Assembly: GCF_001721045.1 (NCBI RefSeq)
Contig: NZ_MDER01000043.1
Coordinates: forward strand, 87,477-151,476
DNA: 64,000 nucleotides
Source: Paenibacillus nuruki
GTDB lineage: Bacteria; Bacillota; Bacilli; Paenibacillales; Paenibacillaceae
Direction: 5' to 3'
Shown: positions 48,451 through 58,213 of the stretch, piece after piece
How positions within the stretch are numbered: the stretch's first letter is position 1
Layout of the letters: every line of letters begins with the position of its first letter
The notes under the pieces: model-generated
Seen by the model: the letters and a program-made list of their open reading frames with translations, nothing else
Told to the model about the DNA's origin: nothing
The model's database searches: none
Position numbers and translations under genes: made by a program

Positions 48451-49053
48451 ATGGAAGAATTTAAACAATTAAACGGGATCGTGGCTCCTGTAGACCGTGT
48501 AAATGTCGATACAGATGCTATTATTCCTAAGCAGTTTTTGAAAAGAATCGAACGTACAGGTTTTGGACAATTTCTATTTTACGAATGGCGCTGGGATGAA
48601 GCGGGCAATGTGAATCAAGATTTTGAAATGAATAAACCTCGTTACGAAGGAGCTTCTGTACTGGTTTCCCGTGCGAACTTTGGTTGCGGTTCTTCTCGTG
48701 AGCATGCACCGTGGGCGATTATGGATTATGGATTCCGTTGTGTTATCGCACCATCATTTGCAGATATTTTCTATAATAACTGCTTCAAAAACGGAATTTT
48801 ACCTGTCAAATTGTCTGAAGAGCAAGTACAAGACATTTTCCAACGTACAGCCGATCATGAAGGTTACCGTCTAAAAGTAGATTTGGAGAACAAACAATTG
48901 TCCGATGATTATGGTCTAACGATTGATTTTGATCTGGATGAGCATCGTCGCCAATTTTTACTTCAAGGGCTGGATGATATCGGACTAACTTTACAACATG
49001 AAGCAGATATTACAACCTACGAAAATAATAAAGCTCAGCATTTATTCGTATAA
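48451..49053 (+). CDS. leuD: 3-isopropylmalate dehydratase small subunit
   Basis: 200 residues, the small aconitase swivelling subunit. DRVNVDTDAIIPKQFLK and ANFGCGSSREHAPWAI are LeuD signatures. Partner of leuC. Followed by a terminator at 49061-49117. leuA and leuB are not in the window. Confidence 0.97.
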   Translation: MEEFKQLNGIVAPVDRVNVDTDAIIPKQFLKRIERTGFGQFLFYEWRWDEAGNVNQDFEMNKPRYEGASVLVSRANFGCGSSREHAPWAIMDYGFRCVIAPSFADIFYNNCFKNGILPVKLSEEQVQDIFQRTADHEGYRLKVDLENKQLSDDYGLTIDFDLDEHRRQFLLQGLDDIGLTLQHEADITTYENNKAQHLFV

Positions 49054-49060
49054 TTCTTAA

Positions 49061-49117
49061 AAAAATGCATAACCCTGTCGATAGTACTTATGACAGCGGG
49101 TTGTGCATTTTTATTTT
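49061..49117 (+). terminator. terminator downstream of leuD
   Basis: AAAAATGCATAACCCTGTC pairs with GACAGCGGGTTGTGCATTTTT with one bulge; T-rich tail. Confidence 0.88.
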
Positions 49118-49141
49118 GTTAAAATCGCCTTGAATTTTAAG

Positions 49142-49157
49142 GTTACATTGACGTAAC
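49142..49157. promoter_or_regulatory. GTTAC-N6-GTAAC palindrome upstream of the amidase
   Basis: GTTAC-ATTGAC-GTAAC in the spacer before the amidase gene; it overlaps a TTGACG hexamer that could be a -35 box. The spacer otherwise shows no other structure than a short hairpin near 49270. Confidence 0.35.
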
Positions 49158-49322
49158 ATTTTTAAATTTAAGGAAAGGTCGCGTTCATTCTGTTAAGATT
49201 GTAAAAGACTCGCAACTTTTGACCAAGTTGAGCGTCTAAACAATCGTCGGGTTGTATGTGAAAACCGGTAGGAGCCGTACAAGAAGTTCGGTAATAAAAA
49301 ACGGGAATGGTAGGGGTGAAGA

Positions 49323-50750
49323 ATGAAGAAATTTGCTTTTTTGTTATTTTTGTTTGCGTTTATGTGGTCCTTTCCCCACATCGGTGATGCTGCCACGAAC
49401 ACACGTGTTGTATTAAATGGACAGCAACTTAGTATTCCAGAAGAAGTACAGAATATGGATGGTTCGGTGATGGTGCCGATTCGTGTGATTTCTCAGGAAC
49501 TGGGTTATCAAGTAACCTGGAATCAAGATGATGGTAAGGTTGCGATTGATGGCGAAGGTAAATCAATCACATTGAATATTGGCAAAAAATCGGCTTCTGT
49601 CGATAACCAAACGTATACGCTGAATACAGCACCGGTTGTTCAAAATGGTACTACATTAGTACCCATTCGTCTGGTTAGTGAACAGATGGGGATCAAAGTA
49701 AACTGGAATAACAGCGACAAAATTGTCACGTTGGCAACAACAGGCACGAGCACCGGCGGAGGAACGACTTCGGAATCAGGATCAAACGCCGAGAACGGTC
49801 TTGCACTGGTGAACGGTATTAGTTTTAGTGAAAGCCGCTTATTGGTTACACTGGACAAAAACGTAACACCAAAAGTATCCAAAATGGATTCACCGAATCG
49901 AATCGTTATTGATCTGCCTAATTCTGACTTTGGTGGCGGCTTTGCTCAAGGTCAATCTGCAAGTGCAGGACAAATTCAAACACTGGCTGTAGAGAACAAT
50001 GATAAAGTTTCTCAAATCCGTTACTCACAGTACAGTACAGATCCATCTTCTATTCGAATTGTAATTGATTTGAACAATAAGCAGAATTACGAAGTCTTTA
50101 ACGAAGGTGACGGATTGTTAATTGTCGATCTAACACCGGATAACGGAACCAAACCTACACCTCCAACAAGCACAGAAGGAACAACACAACCTGGATCTGC
50201 TGTAGGGAACTCCGGTAAAAAAGTAGTCGTAATTGATGCAGGACATGGATATCAAGATCCAGGAGCTGTTGGTTCTGTAAGTACAGAGAAAGCTTTGAAT
50301 CTTGCTGTAGCCCTTAAAGTAGAAGCTATTCTTAAACAAGATCCAAATATTGATGTAGTACTTACACGTTCTGATGATACGTTCCTTGAACTGAAACAAC
50401 GTGTGAAAGTAGCAGAGAAGCTAAATGCTGATCTATTTGTCTCTATTCACGCGAACAGCAGTAGTTCTTCTGCGGCTTCCGGTACAGAAACGTATTACCA
50501 ACGCAGTAATAGTAAAAAGCTAGCACAGACGATTCACAAGTATCTGGTTGCAGCTACAGGTTTTAAAAATCGTGGCGTTCAATATGGTAATTTCCATGTT
50601 ATTCGTGAAACGACAATGCCTGCGGTACTACTAGAAGTTGGATTTATCAGTAACAAATCGGAAGAATCCAAAATGAACGATGCATCCAGACAACAAGCTG
50701 TTGCTGAAGGGGTCGTTAAAGGAATCAAAGAATATTTAGGGGTATCCTAA
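49323..50750 (+). CDS. N-acetylmuramoyl-L-alanine amidase with stalk domains
   Basis: 475 residues. Signal peptide about 1-23 (MKKFAFLLFLFAFMWSFPHI). Next come a copper-amine-oxidase-N-like stalk (about 27-125, VVLNGQQLSIPEEVQNMDGSVMVPIRVI), a Gly/Thr linker and an AMIN domain (about 158-255). The catalytic Amidase_3 domain is at about 296-472, with zinc ligands in VVIDAGHGYQDPG (His), an EKALNL Glu and VSIHANSSS (His), and the catalytic Glu in VLLEVGFISN. Cuts the amide bond between MurNAc and L-Ala. Exported wall hydrolase; not CwlD length. Confidence 0.93.
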   Translation: MKKFAFLLFLFAFMWSFPHIGDAATNTRVVLNGQQLSIPEEVQNMDGSVMVPIRVISQELGYQVTWNQDDGKVAIDGEGKSITLNIGKKSASVDNQTYTLNTAPVVQNGTTLVPIRLVSEQMGIKVNWNNSDKIVTLATTGTSTGGGTTSESGSNAENGLALVNGISFSESRLLVTLDKNVTPKVSKMDSPNRIVIDLPNSDFGGGFAQGQSASAGQIQTLAVENNDKVSQIRYSQYSTDPSSIRIVIDLNNKQNYEVFNEGDGLLIVDLTPDNGTKPTPPTSTEGTTQPGSAVGNSGKKVVVIDAGHGYQDPGAVGSVSTEKALNLAVALKVEAILKQDPNIDVVLTRSDDTFLELKQRVKVAEKLNADLFVSIHANSSSSSAASGTETYYQRSNSKKLAQTIHKYLVAATGFKNRGVQYGNFHVIRETTMPAVLLEVGFISNKSEESKMNDASRQQAVAEGVVKGIKEYLGVS

Positions 50751-50768
50751 AAGAAAATACATGTGTAC

Positions 50769-50814
50769 AAAAAGATCAGTCTTATCTATATTTTAAATAG
50801 ATGACTGATCTTTT
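50769..50814. terminator. bidirectional terminator after the amidase
   Basis: AAAAGATCAGTC pairs with GACTGATCTTTT, with inner ATCTAT/ATAGAT; T-rich tail on the plus strand. Confidence 0.88.
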
Positions 50815-51006
50815 GTTTTGGAAAAAAAGCAAATCCTTGATAACTTTTAACGATTTGTTGACGTAAGTAAAAAATTACTGAAAATTCATGTAAACGATGC
50901 GTGCAATTCGTCACAGAACATGTTAAGATACGAATTGTATTGTCATTGAAGATTGGGTACGAGATCTAATGCTAGACGCAGCAATCCCTATCATGCAGGT
51001 ACAGTG

Positions 51007-51055
51007 AGACGATACCGTCTGAGTCGCGGAAAATGCCGTGGACAGGCGGTTTTTT
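51007..51055 (+). promoter_or_regulatory. attenuator-like alternative hairpins in the nth leader
   Basis: Terminator: ACCGTCTG (51014-51021) with CAGGCGGT (51043-51050), inner CGCGG/CCGTG, then six T; it ends 16 bp before the nth start. Competing hairpin: AGACG-ATAC-CGTCT (51007-51020) uses the same CCGTCT bases. The two folds exclude each other. The trigger is unknown. Confidence 0.55.
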
Positions 51056-51070
51056 GCAGGAGGAATACTA

Positions 51071-51784
51071 ATGAATGCCACTACAGTGAGACATATTTTA
51101 GATACCATCGCTGGCATGTTCCCAGATGCGCACTGCGAACTTAATCATAACAATGCGTTTGAACTGACGATTGCTGTACTGCTATCGGCACAATGCACAG
51201 ATGCAACAGTCAACAAGGTGACGGCAGATTTATTTCAGAAATATCACACACCACAGGATTATATCTCTGTACCTCTTGAAGAATTGGAACAAGATATACG
51301 GCGTATTGGATTGTATCGCAACAAAGCGAAGCATATCCAGAACCTATGCCAGATTCTGATTGAACAATATGGTGGAGAAGTGCCTGGTGAACATGACCTG
51401 CTTGTACAGCTCCCAGGAGTTGGACGTAAGACAGCGAATGTGGTCGTATCCAATGCATTTGATGTGCCGGCTTTTGCAGTAGATACTCATGTTGAACGTG
51501 TATCCAAAAGGCTAGGACTCGCAAACTGGAAAGACAATGTGACTGAAGTGGAAAACAAGCTGAACAAGCGTGTACCTCGAGAGGAATGGACGATTAGTCA
51601 TCATCGTTTTATCTTTTTCGGACGGTATCATTGCAAAGCTCAAAATCCTGCTTGTCAGGTATGTCCACTACTGGACATTTGTCGTGAAGGCAAAAAAAGA
51701 ATGAAAACGTCTTTAGTGATCAAAGAGAAAAAGGTCAAACCCAAAATCTCAAAATCAGTAAAGAAAAACAACACTACAACATAA
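51071..51784 (+). CDS. nth: endonuclease III
   Basis: 237 residues from the ATG at 51071 (AGGAGG 8 nt upstream); the frame to 51038 is upstream of the ribosome site. Helix-hairpin-helix VQLPGVGRKTANVVVSNAFD with catalytic Lys/Asp, and Fe-S cluster C-x6-C-x2-C-x5-C (CKAQNPACQVCPLLDIC). DNA glycosylase/AP lyase removing oxidised pyrimidines. The C-terminal 25 residues are Lys-rich. Split from dnaD by about 20 kb relative to B. subtilis. Confidence 0.96.
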   Translation: MNATTVRHILDTIAGMFPDAHCELNHNNAFELTIAVLLSAQCTDATVNKVTADLFQKYHTPQDYISVPLEELEQDIRRIGLYRNKAKHIQNLCQILIEQYGGEVPGEHDLLVQLPGVGRKTANVVVSNAFDVPAFAVDTHVERVSKRLGLANWKDNVTEVENKLNKRVPREEWTISHHRFIFFGRYHCKAQNPACQVCPLLDICREGKKRMKTSLVIKEKKVKPKISKSVKKNNTTT

Positions 51785-51800
51785 AAAGAGGTCGAACGTT

Positions 51801-52079
51801 ATGAAATGCATTTCTGTGTATACTGATAATTTTGAACAATTTTCTGATATCTTTGAGCAAGTGGTAGCAGAGGAATTGGCTGAAAACGAAGAAAAAGAAG
51901 TTGACGGTATTACAGTTAACTATTCTGGTGATGTACCTGATTATTATATCGAGCGTATGGCACAAAAGCGTGATGTTGTTGTTATGAAAGACAAAGGTAA
52001 AGGTATTACTATTTTACAACATGGTAAATTATTCGAAATTCTAGTACCTGTTGCTGAAACAGAAGCTAGCGTTATCTAA
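51801..52079 (+). CDS. conserved-looking small protein of unknown function
   Basis: 92 residues with alpha/beta pattern (CISVYTDNFEQFSDIFEQVVAEEL, then ITVNYSGDVPDYYIERMAQKRDVVVMKDKGKGITILQ). No known motif or membrane segment. It follows nth after 16 bp with AAAGAGGT upstream, so it may be cotranscribed with nth. I do not recognise its family. Confidence 0.7.
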   Translation: MKCISVYTDNFEQFSDIFEQVVAEELAENEEKEVDGITVNYSGDVPDYYIERMAQKRDVVVMKDKGKGITILQHGKLFEILVPVAETEASVI

Positions 52080-52106
52080 TTGTACGGATAACATTATAGT
52101 AGAACA

Positions 52107-52180
52107 TAAGGCTTTTTATGAATACATGTATATATCTGTGAGTCAGGTATATAGAAGCTATTCATAAAAAGCCTTTTTTG
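52107..52180 (+). terminator. terminator downstream of the small protein gene
   Basis: AAGGCTTTTTATGAATA pairs with TATTCATAAAAAGCCTT around a long loop; six T follow. Confidence 0.85.
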
Positions 52181-52288
52181 TAGGTATAGATCAAGTGAAT
52201 AATCCAATAGTTACATCCAGTGGGTCACAGTGGTACAATATCAGAAAAGTGATTTGGACAGAGATCATGCATGATGGAGGGCATACTG

Positions 52289-55200
52289 ATGCAAGCGATT
52301 ACACCGCAAACCAAAGATTCTTTAGATCATATACTTGAACAATTGAAAGCGACACTTCAACAACAAGGCAATACGTCTGCTGCTAATAAGGCGCAAGATT
52401 TAATCCAGAAGCATCGTTCTGAAGAATTGGTGCTCGCTTTTTGTGGACACTTTTCCGCAGGTAAATCTAGTCTGATGAACTGGCTCTGTGGCAAGCAGGT
52501 CTTACCGACAAGCCCGATTCCTACTACAGCTAATATTGCAGCTATTCGTGATGGTGAACCACGCGCAATCGTTCATCTTAATAGTCAGGAACCTTCTTTT
52601 GAAATCGGTCTGGATGCATTAGATGAATATTGTAAAAATGGTGGCGAGTACGAATCAGTCGATCTATGGGACGATATTAAGCTTCTAGGCGCTCATGGAG
52701 TATTATTGGATACACCGGGTGTCGATTCTACAGACGCGGCTCATGAAGCGGCTACGTACTCTGCATTGCATCGTGCAGATGTTGTTTTTTATGTGATGGA
52801 TTATAACCATGTTCAATCGGAAACCAATCTTTCATTTGCCAAAACATTGTCTGAGCGAGGGAAGCCTTTATACTTAATCGTTAATCAGATTGATAAACAT
52901 GATGATTCAGAATTAGCTTTTGCTGACTATCAACGTGGAGTCGCTCAGTCTTTTGCCGGACGAGGTATTGAACCAGCAGGTATCCTTTATGTATCCAGAC
53001 AGGAGTCTCAGCATCGTCACGGTAAGCTAGAGCGTCTACGTACCGTTATTGGTGAGTTGTTACTTGAGCGTGAACCCTTGCGGATGTATAGCTTGTCTCA
53101 AGCGATCTGGGAATTAGCTGAAGAACATACCAAATGGTTGCAAGAGCAAATGAACAGCGAAGAAGAATCATCTTCGACTGTAGACCATGATCTGAACGAT
53201 GAAATGACGATAGAACAATTGAATGCGCAACTTGAACAATTTGAACAACAGATCGTTACTGCGCAGACTACAATAGAAAATTATCGCAAAACATGGAGTT
53301 GGGAAATTGGACGATTGGTAGATCAAGCCAATATCACACCTGCACCTGTACGTGATCTAGCTCAGTTGTATCTGGAAAGTCAACGTCCTGGATTCAAAGT
53401 AGGCTTTTTTGCTTCCAAAGACAAAACGGCTCAAGAGCGTGAGCAACGTAAGTCTAATTTTCTGACATCATACCGGGAACAAGTGGCTGCTAATCTAGAT
53501 GTTCATGTACGTGGATTGTTACGTGGCTGGAGTCAGGAACAACAATTATGGACTGAAGAACAGGAGACATTGTTAACGTCGTCTTTGCCACAAATCACAG
53601 AACGTGATATCGAAGCCGGTGCAACTTCAGATATCGCCATTTCAGGCGAATACGTATTGAACTATACGCGTGCTTTACGTGAAAAAACAGTCGCTATGTA
53701 TCGGAGAGCTGCACTTGATGCGATGGAGCGTCTACTGGAACAGTTAGAGCCCAAGGTAGAAGCAGAGCAACAAGGATTACAGCAAGAGCGGGATCAATTA
53801 TCTGGACGATATCAATCATTGATGCGTCAACAGCAATTGGAACAGCAAAAAGAACAAAATGACCAAGCGGTACGTCAATTACTGCCTGTTCGCGCACAGC
53901 TTCAAGCGCAGTGGTTGCCTGCTATCCTAGAAGAAACAGGTGAAGTGGATTCTACAGTTGCTATAGATGATCATCTAACGTCATCCTCTACTGATACTTT
54001 ACAATCATCTGAATCATCAGTAGGAAGCTCAGGATCTTCAACACACACAGATACTGATTCAAGTATTATCACGCCACCTATAAAAGAAAAAGTAATATCT
54101 TCTCATCGAAAAGAGCGCCTTGTCCAAACAGCTGTGCAGTTGCGTCAAGCTTCAGATATGATCGAACATATCAAAGGATTAAGCCTACCTGCTACTGAAT
54201 TGCGTCGTCGTGCTCATGTAATGGAAAATGGTAAATTTACGTTGGCTTTATTCGGTGCATTTAGCGCAGGGAAGTCGTCATTTGCAAATGCTTTACTAGG
54301 GGAAGCTGTACTTCCTGTTTCTCCGCATCCGATGACAGCTGCTATTACACAGATCATGGCACCTGAAGGGGAGTATGGTCACGGAACCGCTCAAGTCTTT
54401 ATGAAAAGTAGAACAGAAATGCAAGAAGATATTACTGGAGCTTTTCGCTTATTAGGATTGCCAGAGATGACATTAGAACAGGACTGGGGAAAACAGATTG
54501 CTTCCTTATCGCCTGGACGTATTCATCCTTCTGCACGTGCTCATTATAACTTTGTGATTGCAGCAGCAGCAGGTTGGCAAGAAGCAGAGCCTTTGCTTGG
54601 ACAAGATCTGAAGATCGGACTGGATCAATTTAGAGGTTTTGTATCGGAAGAGACCAAGTCTTGCTTTGTACGGCGGATAGATCTGTATTATCATTGTGAA
54701 TTGACCGCTCAAGGGATGGTACTGGTTGATACACCGGGAGCCGATTCCGTCAATGCCCGTCATACAGGAGTAACTTTTGAGTATATGAAGTCAGCAGATG
54801 CATTGGTATTTGTGACTTATTATAATCACGCATTTACACATGGAGATCGCCAGTTACTAGAGCAATTAGGTCGGGTTAAAGGAAGTCTAGCATTAGATAA
54901 TATGTTTTTTGTAGTCAATGCATCGGATCTAGCTTCTTCGGAAGAAGAAAAGAATCAAGTGGTTGAACGTATAGTACATGAGCTTAATACGACAGGCATT
55001 CGCAAGCCTAATATTTATGCGTTATCCAGTCGTCGAGCCATTCAAGGTAATGATGATGGATTCAGACAGTTCCAGCAACATTTTATGAACTTTGCAGATG
55101 AGACATTAGCAGGGCTTGCGATTCAAGCGGCTTATGATGAAGTAGAACGTGTACGCAAAACAGTACTCACATGGGAAGATGCGGCGAAGCGTGGAGAAGC

Positions 55201-56011
55201 TTATCGAGTAGAACGTATGCAACAGCTGGTGCAAGAACGATCAGCTGCTCATGCCGCAGCTATGCGAATGTTTCAGACCGAACCGGATCGACGGATTCAA
55301 GAAGAGAGTGGCGAATTGTTATTCCATGTTCGTCAACGTGTACGCTTGAAAGCGCTAGATTGGATGCCTGAAATTTTTAATCCTTCTTTGCTTAATAGTG
55401 AATCTCCTGATCTCAAAGCAGATTTTGCTGCTTGTGGACGGGAATTATTACGCCGATTATCTACAGAATTAGAGCAGGAAGTACTGGCTACAACGTTACG
55501 CATGGAGAAAGCTTCTGAGCGAGTAGTCGGTGAGCGTCAAGAAGTGTATGGACGTGAAGCAGAAGCGGCAGCAGCAGGTTTGACATTATCTAAGCCTGAA
55601 TTAACCAAATGGCAAACTCCAGAACTGGTACAGATGAAAATAGCAGATGTACTGGATTGGAAGTCACTCTGGTCGTTATTCCGCAATCCTCGTTATTTCT
55701 TTGAACAAGGCGGACGTGAGAAATTCCGTGAAGAAGTATCGGGTAGATTAGACCAATTAATCGCTAGCATGTTGGATGAACAACGTGAGCGGTTGTCACA
55801 ATATTATATTGTTGGTCTGAACCAAAGACTACAAGAAGCGGCTGATGATATGCAACGTCAAATTGCAGAGTGGGTCGAAGGAACTGAAGCTTCATTGCAA
55901 ACAGATGTGAGTGCAGATCGCTGGTCAGCATTAGCTCATGATCTAGAAACATTAATTCATTCTGTTTCAGCAGAAGATGAAGCTAGAATCAAACAAGCTT
56001 ATGATTTATAA
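52289..56011 (+). CDS. dynA: double dynamin-like GTPase (DynA-like)
   Basis: About 1240 residues from the ATG at 52289 (GGAGG upstream). Two complete dynamin modules in tandem: P-loops GHFSAGKS at 53-60 and GAFSAGKS at 656-663, switch DTPGVDS and DTPGADS, and helical stalks after each. B. subtilis DynA (YpbR, 1193 residues) has the same fused layout and tethers membranes, with a role in phage and antibiotic stress. A Gln/Glu-rich coiled coil lies near 490-540 and a Ser-rich linker near 570-600. Flanked by terminators, so monocistronic. Confidence 0.93.
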   Translation: MQAITPQTKDSLDHILEQLKATLQQQGNTSAANKAQDLIQKHRSEELVLAFCGHFSAGKSSLMNWLCGKQVLPTSPIPTTANIAAIRDGEPRAIVHLNSQEPSFEIGLDALDEYCKNGGEYESVDLWDDIKLLGAHGVLLDTPGVDSTDAAHEAATYSALHRADVVFYVMDYNHVQSETNLSFAKTLSERGKPLYLIVNQIDKHDDSELAFADYQRGVAQSFAGRGIEPAGILYVSRQESQHRHGKLERLRTVIGELLLEREPLRMYSLSQAIWELAEEHTKWLQEQMNSEEESSSTVDHDLNDEMTIEQLNAQLEQFEQQIVTAQTTIENYRKTWSWEIGRLVDQANITPAPVRDLAQLYLESQRPGFKVGFFASKDKTAQEREQRKSNFLTSYREQVAANLDVHVRGLLRGWSQEQQLWTEEQETLLTSSLPQITERDIEAGATSDIAISGEYVLNYTRALREKTVAMYRRAALDAMERLLEQLEPKVEAEQQGLQQERDQLSGRYQSLMRQQQLEQQKEQNDQAVRQLLPVRAQLQAQWLPAILEETGEVDSTVAIDDHLTSSSTDTLQSSESSVGSSGSSTHTDTDSSIITPPIKEKVISSHRKERLVQTAVQLRQASDMIEHIKGLSLPATELRRRAHVMENGKFTLALFGAFSAGKSSFANALLGEAVLPVSPHPMTAAITQIMAPEGEYGHGTAQVFMKSRTEMQEDITGAFRLLGLPEMTLEQDWGKQIASLSPGRIHPSARAHYNFVIAAAAGWQEAEPLLGQDLKIGLDQFRGFVSEETKSCFVRRIDLYYHCELTAQGMVLVDTPGADSVNARHTGVTFEYMKSADALVFVTYYNHAFTHGDRQLLEQLGRVKGSLALDNMFFVVNASDLASSEEEKNQVVERIVHELNTTGIRKPNIYALSSRRAIQGNDDGFRQFQQHFMNFADETLAGLAIQAAYDEVERVRKTVLTWEDAAKRGEAYRVERMQQLVQERSAAHAAAMRMFQTEPDRRIQEESGELLFHVRQRVRLKALDWMPEIFNPSLLNSESPDLKADFAACGRELLRRLSTELEQEVLATTLRMEKASERVVGERQEVYGREAEAAAAGLTLSKPELTKWQTPELVQMKIADVLDWKSLWSLFRNPRYFFEQGGREKFREEVSGRLDQLIASMLDEQRERLSQYYIVGLNQRLQEAADDMQRQIAEWVEGTEASLQTDVSADRWSALAHDLETLIHSVSAEDEARIKQAYDL

Positions 56012-56052
56012 AATATAGACTTAAAAGTCATACGAATAATAATTAATCACCA

Positions 56053-56090
56053 AAAAGAGCGTGCTATCAGAAGATAGGCGTTCTTTTTTT
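56053..56090 (+). terminator. terminator downstream of dynA
   Basis: AGAGCGTGCTATC and GATAGGCGTTCT pair imperfectly with a short loop, then seven T. Confidence 0.7.
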
Positions 56091-56265
56091 ATCTATACAT
56101 AACTTCCATATTATTATATACGTGAAAATAAATACAATACTTATATTCAAAAATGATAGCGCTTTTACCAAATTATTGCATAAACAAGTTTACAAAATAA
56201 AATGAATGTTAAGAAATGCTCGTGAAATGTAGTATTTTGCATTATTTCATTAAAATTGACGGTTT

Positions 56266-56337
56266 ATGTCTAAATTATGGCATAAATTTAAAGCGATTGC
56301 CAATAAACGAACGTGTATCCGCTTTGCGGGCTTTTGA
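56266..56337 (+). CDS. possible 23-codon leader ORF upstream of ABC exporter
   Basis: ATG at 56266 to TGA, reading MSKLWHKFKAIANKRTCIRF plus three residues; Lys/Arg-rich. Its end covers a small TCCGC-TTT-GCGGG hairpin followed by CTTTT. Ribosome site weak (GACGG). Antibiotic-type ABC exporters such as bmrCD are attenuated by leader translation; this could be such a leader or chance. The surrounding 384-bp spacer holds no other gene. Confidence 0.25.
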   Translation: MSKLWHKFKAIANKRTCIRFAGF

Positions 56338-56395
56338 GGACGGTGGTAAGCTTCATTATGCTAATCATCCAAAAGAGAATCAAAGGGGGAGACAC

Positions 56396-58213
56396 ATGGA
56401 CGTTCTCAAACAATTGCATGACTATTATCGGAGCAAAAGAAGCTATTTATACCTCTCTATTTTATGTCTTGCAACCGCTACCGCACTCGGGCTAGTATAT
56501 CCAAATTTACTTAGAATTTTGATTGATGATGTTATCAAGCTGAGGCGATTTGATCAGGTTCCAATGTTGGCACTAGCTATTTTTGGTGTCGCTATTCTGA
56601 AAGGTATCATGCAATTTCTTCATGGATTTTTTGGAGGACGTCTAGGTAATTATATTGCATACCGACTTCGCAATGCGTGCTATGAAAAGTTACAATTTCT
56701 ATCCTTCCGTTATTATGACACAGCTAAAACAGGAGATTTAATGTCACGCTTAACCGGTGATCTCGAAGCGATTCGTAACTTTATCGGTTTTGGTTTTGCT
56801 CAGTTATTGAATGTATTTATGATGGTGGTCTTTGGTTCGATCGTCATGTTTTCGATGAACTGGCAACTCACACTGGTCACATTAATCTCTATTCCTTTTT
56901 TAGTCTTTGTCGCTCTCAAATTCGAATCCCGTATTCACCCTGCTTTTCAAGAAATGAGGCTTGCTTTAGGGTCTTTAACAACCGCTGTACAAGAAAATAT
57001 TACAGGTGTACGAACCGTCAAATCTTTTGCTCGTGAACCTCATGAAGTTGATAAATTTGCTATACGTAATGAGCGTTATCGTACCAATCAGATTCATGCC
57101 GCTACACTCTGGAGTCGCTACTTTCCAGTTATGGAATTACTGGCTTCGGTCTGTGTCGTGATATTGCTTGGTTTTGGTGGAACATTAGTGATCCAAGGTT
57201 CGCTTACCCTTGGTGAATTGGTCGCCTTTTTCACCTTGATTTGGTACATTATCGGACCGATGTGGGGACTTGGATTTCATATCAATAACTATACGCAATC
57301 CAAAGCCTCTACCGAGCGTATATTGGAAATTCTATATCAGCATGTAGATGTTAAAGATAAAGATACAACAAGTCACATGAATATTCATGAAGTGAAAGGT
57401 CATGTGACATTTGAACATATGACATTTGCTTATGGGAATCAATTACCTGCTGTAGTTGATATTAATTTGGATGCGCCTCCAGGGTCGGTTATCGGCTTAC
57501 TAGGGGGTACAGGATCTGGTAAATCGACAGTTATTCAGTTATTAATGCGTGCGTATAATGTGACTGAAGGCAGTATCAAGTTAGATGGAGTCGATATCCG
57601 AGATATCCGAATTGAAGACTTGCGTTCTCAGATCGCTTCGGTTTTTCAAGAAACGTTTTTGTTCTCTTCTACACTCAAAAATAACATCGCTTACGGCATG
57701 AGTGAGGTCACGATGGATGATATTATTCGGGCTTCCAAGCTTGCCAAAGCTCATGATTTTATTATGGAACTACCACAAGGGTACGATACACTTGTCGGTG
57801 AACGAGGTATGGGATTATCCGGTGGGCAAAAGCAACGGATTGCGATTGCTCGTGCACTACTCAAAAACCCGAAAATCCTGATCCTCGATGATGCTACCAG
57901 CGCTGTTGATATGGAGACCGAGCATGAGATTCAGTCGGGTTTTCAGGAAGTGATGAAAGGTAGAACTACATTTATTATCGCTCACCGTATTTCTTCTTTG
58001 CGCCATGCCGATGAGATTCTAGTACTGCAAGAAGGACGGGTAGTACAGCGTGGGAAGCATGAGCAATTGATACATGTACCGGGCGCTTATCAGGATATTT
58101 ATCATGTGCAATATGCAGACCATATTCAGCGACTTCAAGATATTGATGAGCCCTCTATTTCCCACGAGACAGCAAGTGAGATCAACAGCGAGCAGGTGAG
58201 AAGCTATGAGTAA
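56396..58213 (+). CDS. ABC exporter half-transporter, degenerate-site subunit
   Basis: 605 residues from the ATG at 56396 (AAAGGGGGAG upstream); the 60 residues before it are not conserved in appearance. Six-helix transmembrane domain, then NBD with Walker A LGGTGSGKST, canonical signature LSGGQKQR, and Walker B LILDDATSAVD, where the catalytic Glu is replaced by Asp. That Asp is the hallmark of the degenerate half of heterodimeric exporters (BmrC, TM287). 8-bp overlap with the next gene. Confidence 0.9.
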   Translation: MDVLKQLHDYYRSKRSYLYLSILCLATATALGLVYPNLLRILIDDVIKLRRFDQVPMLALAIFGVAILKGIMQFLHGFFGGRLGNYIAYRLRNACYEKLQFLSFRYYDTAKTGDLMSRLTGDLEAIRNFIGFGFAQLLNVFMMVVFGSIVMFSMNWQLTLVTLISIPFLVFVALKFESRIHPAFQEMRLALGSLTTAVQENITGVRTVKSFAREPHEVDKFAIRNERYRTNQIHAATLWSRYFPVMELLASVCVVILLGFGGTLVIQGSLTLGELVAFFTLIWYIIGPMWGLGFHINNYTQSKASTERILEILYQHVDVKDKDTTSHMNIHEVKGHVTFEHMTFAYGNQLPAVVDINLDAPPGSVIGLLGGTGSGKSTVIQLLMRAYNVTEGSIKLDGVDIRDIRIEDLRSQIASVFQETFLFSSTLKNNIAYGMSEVTMDDIIRASKLAKAHDFIMELPQGYDTLVGERGMGLSGGQKQRIAIARALLKNPKILILDDATSAVDMETEHEIQSGFQEVMKGRTTFIIAHRISSLRHADEILVLQEGRVVQRGKHEQLIHVPGAYQDIYHVQYADHIQRLQDIDEPSISHETASEINSEQVRSYE

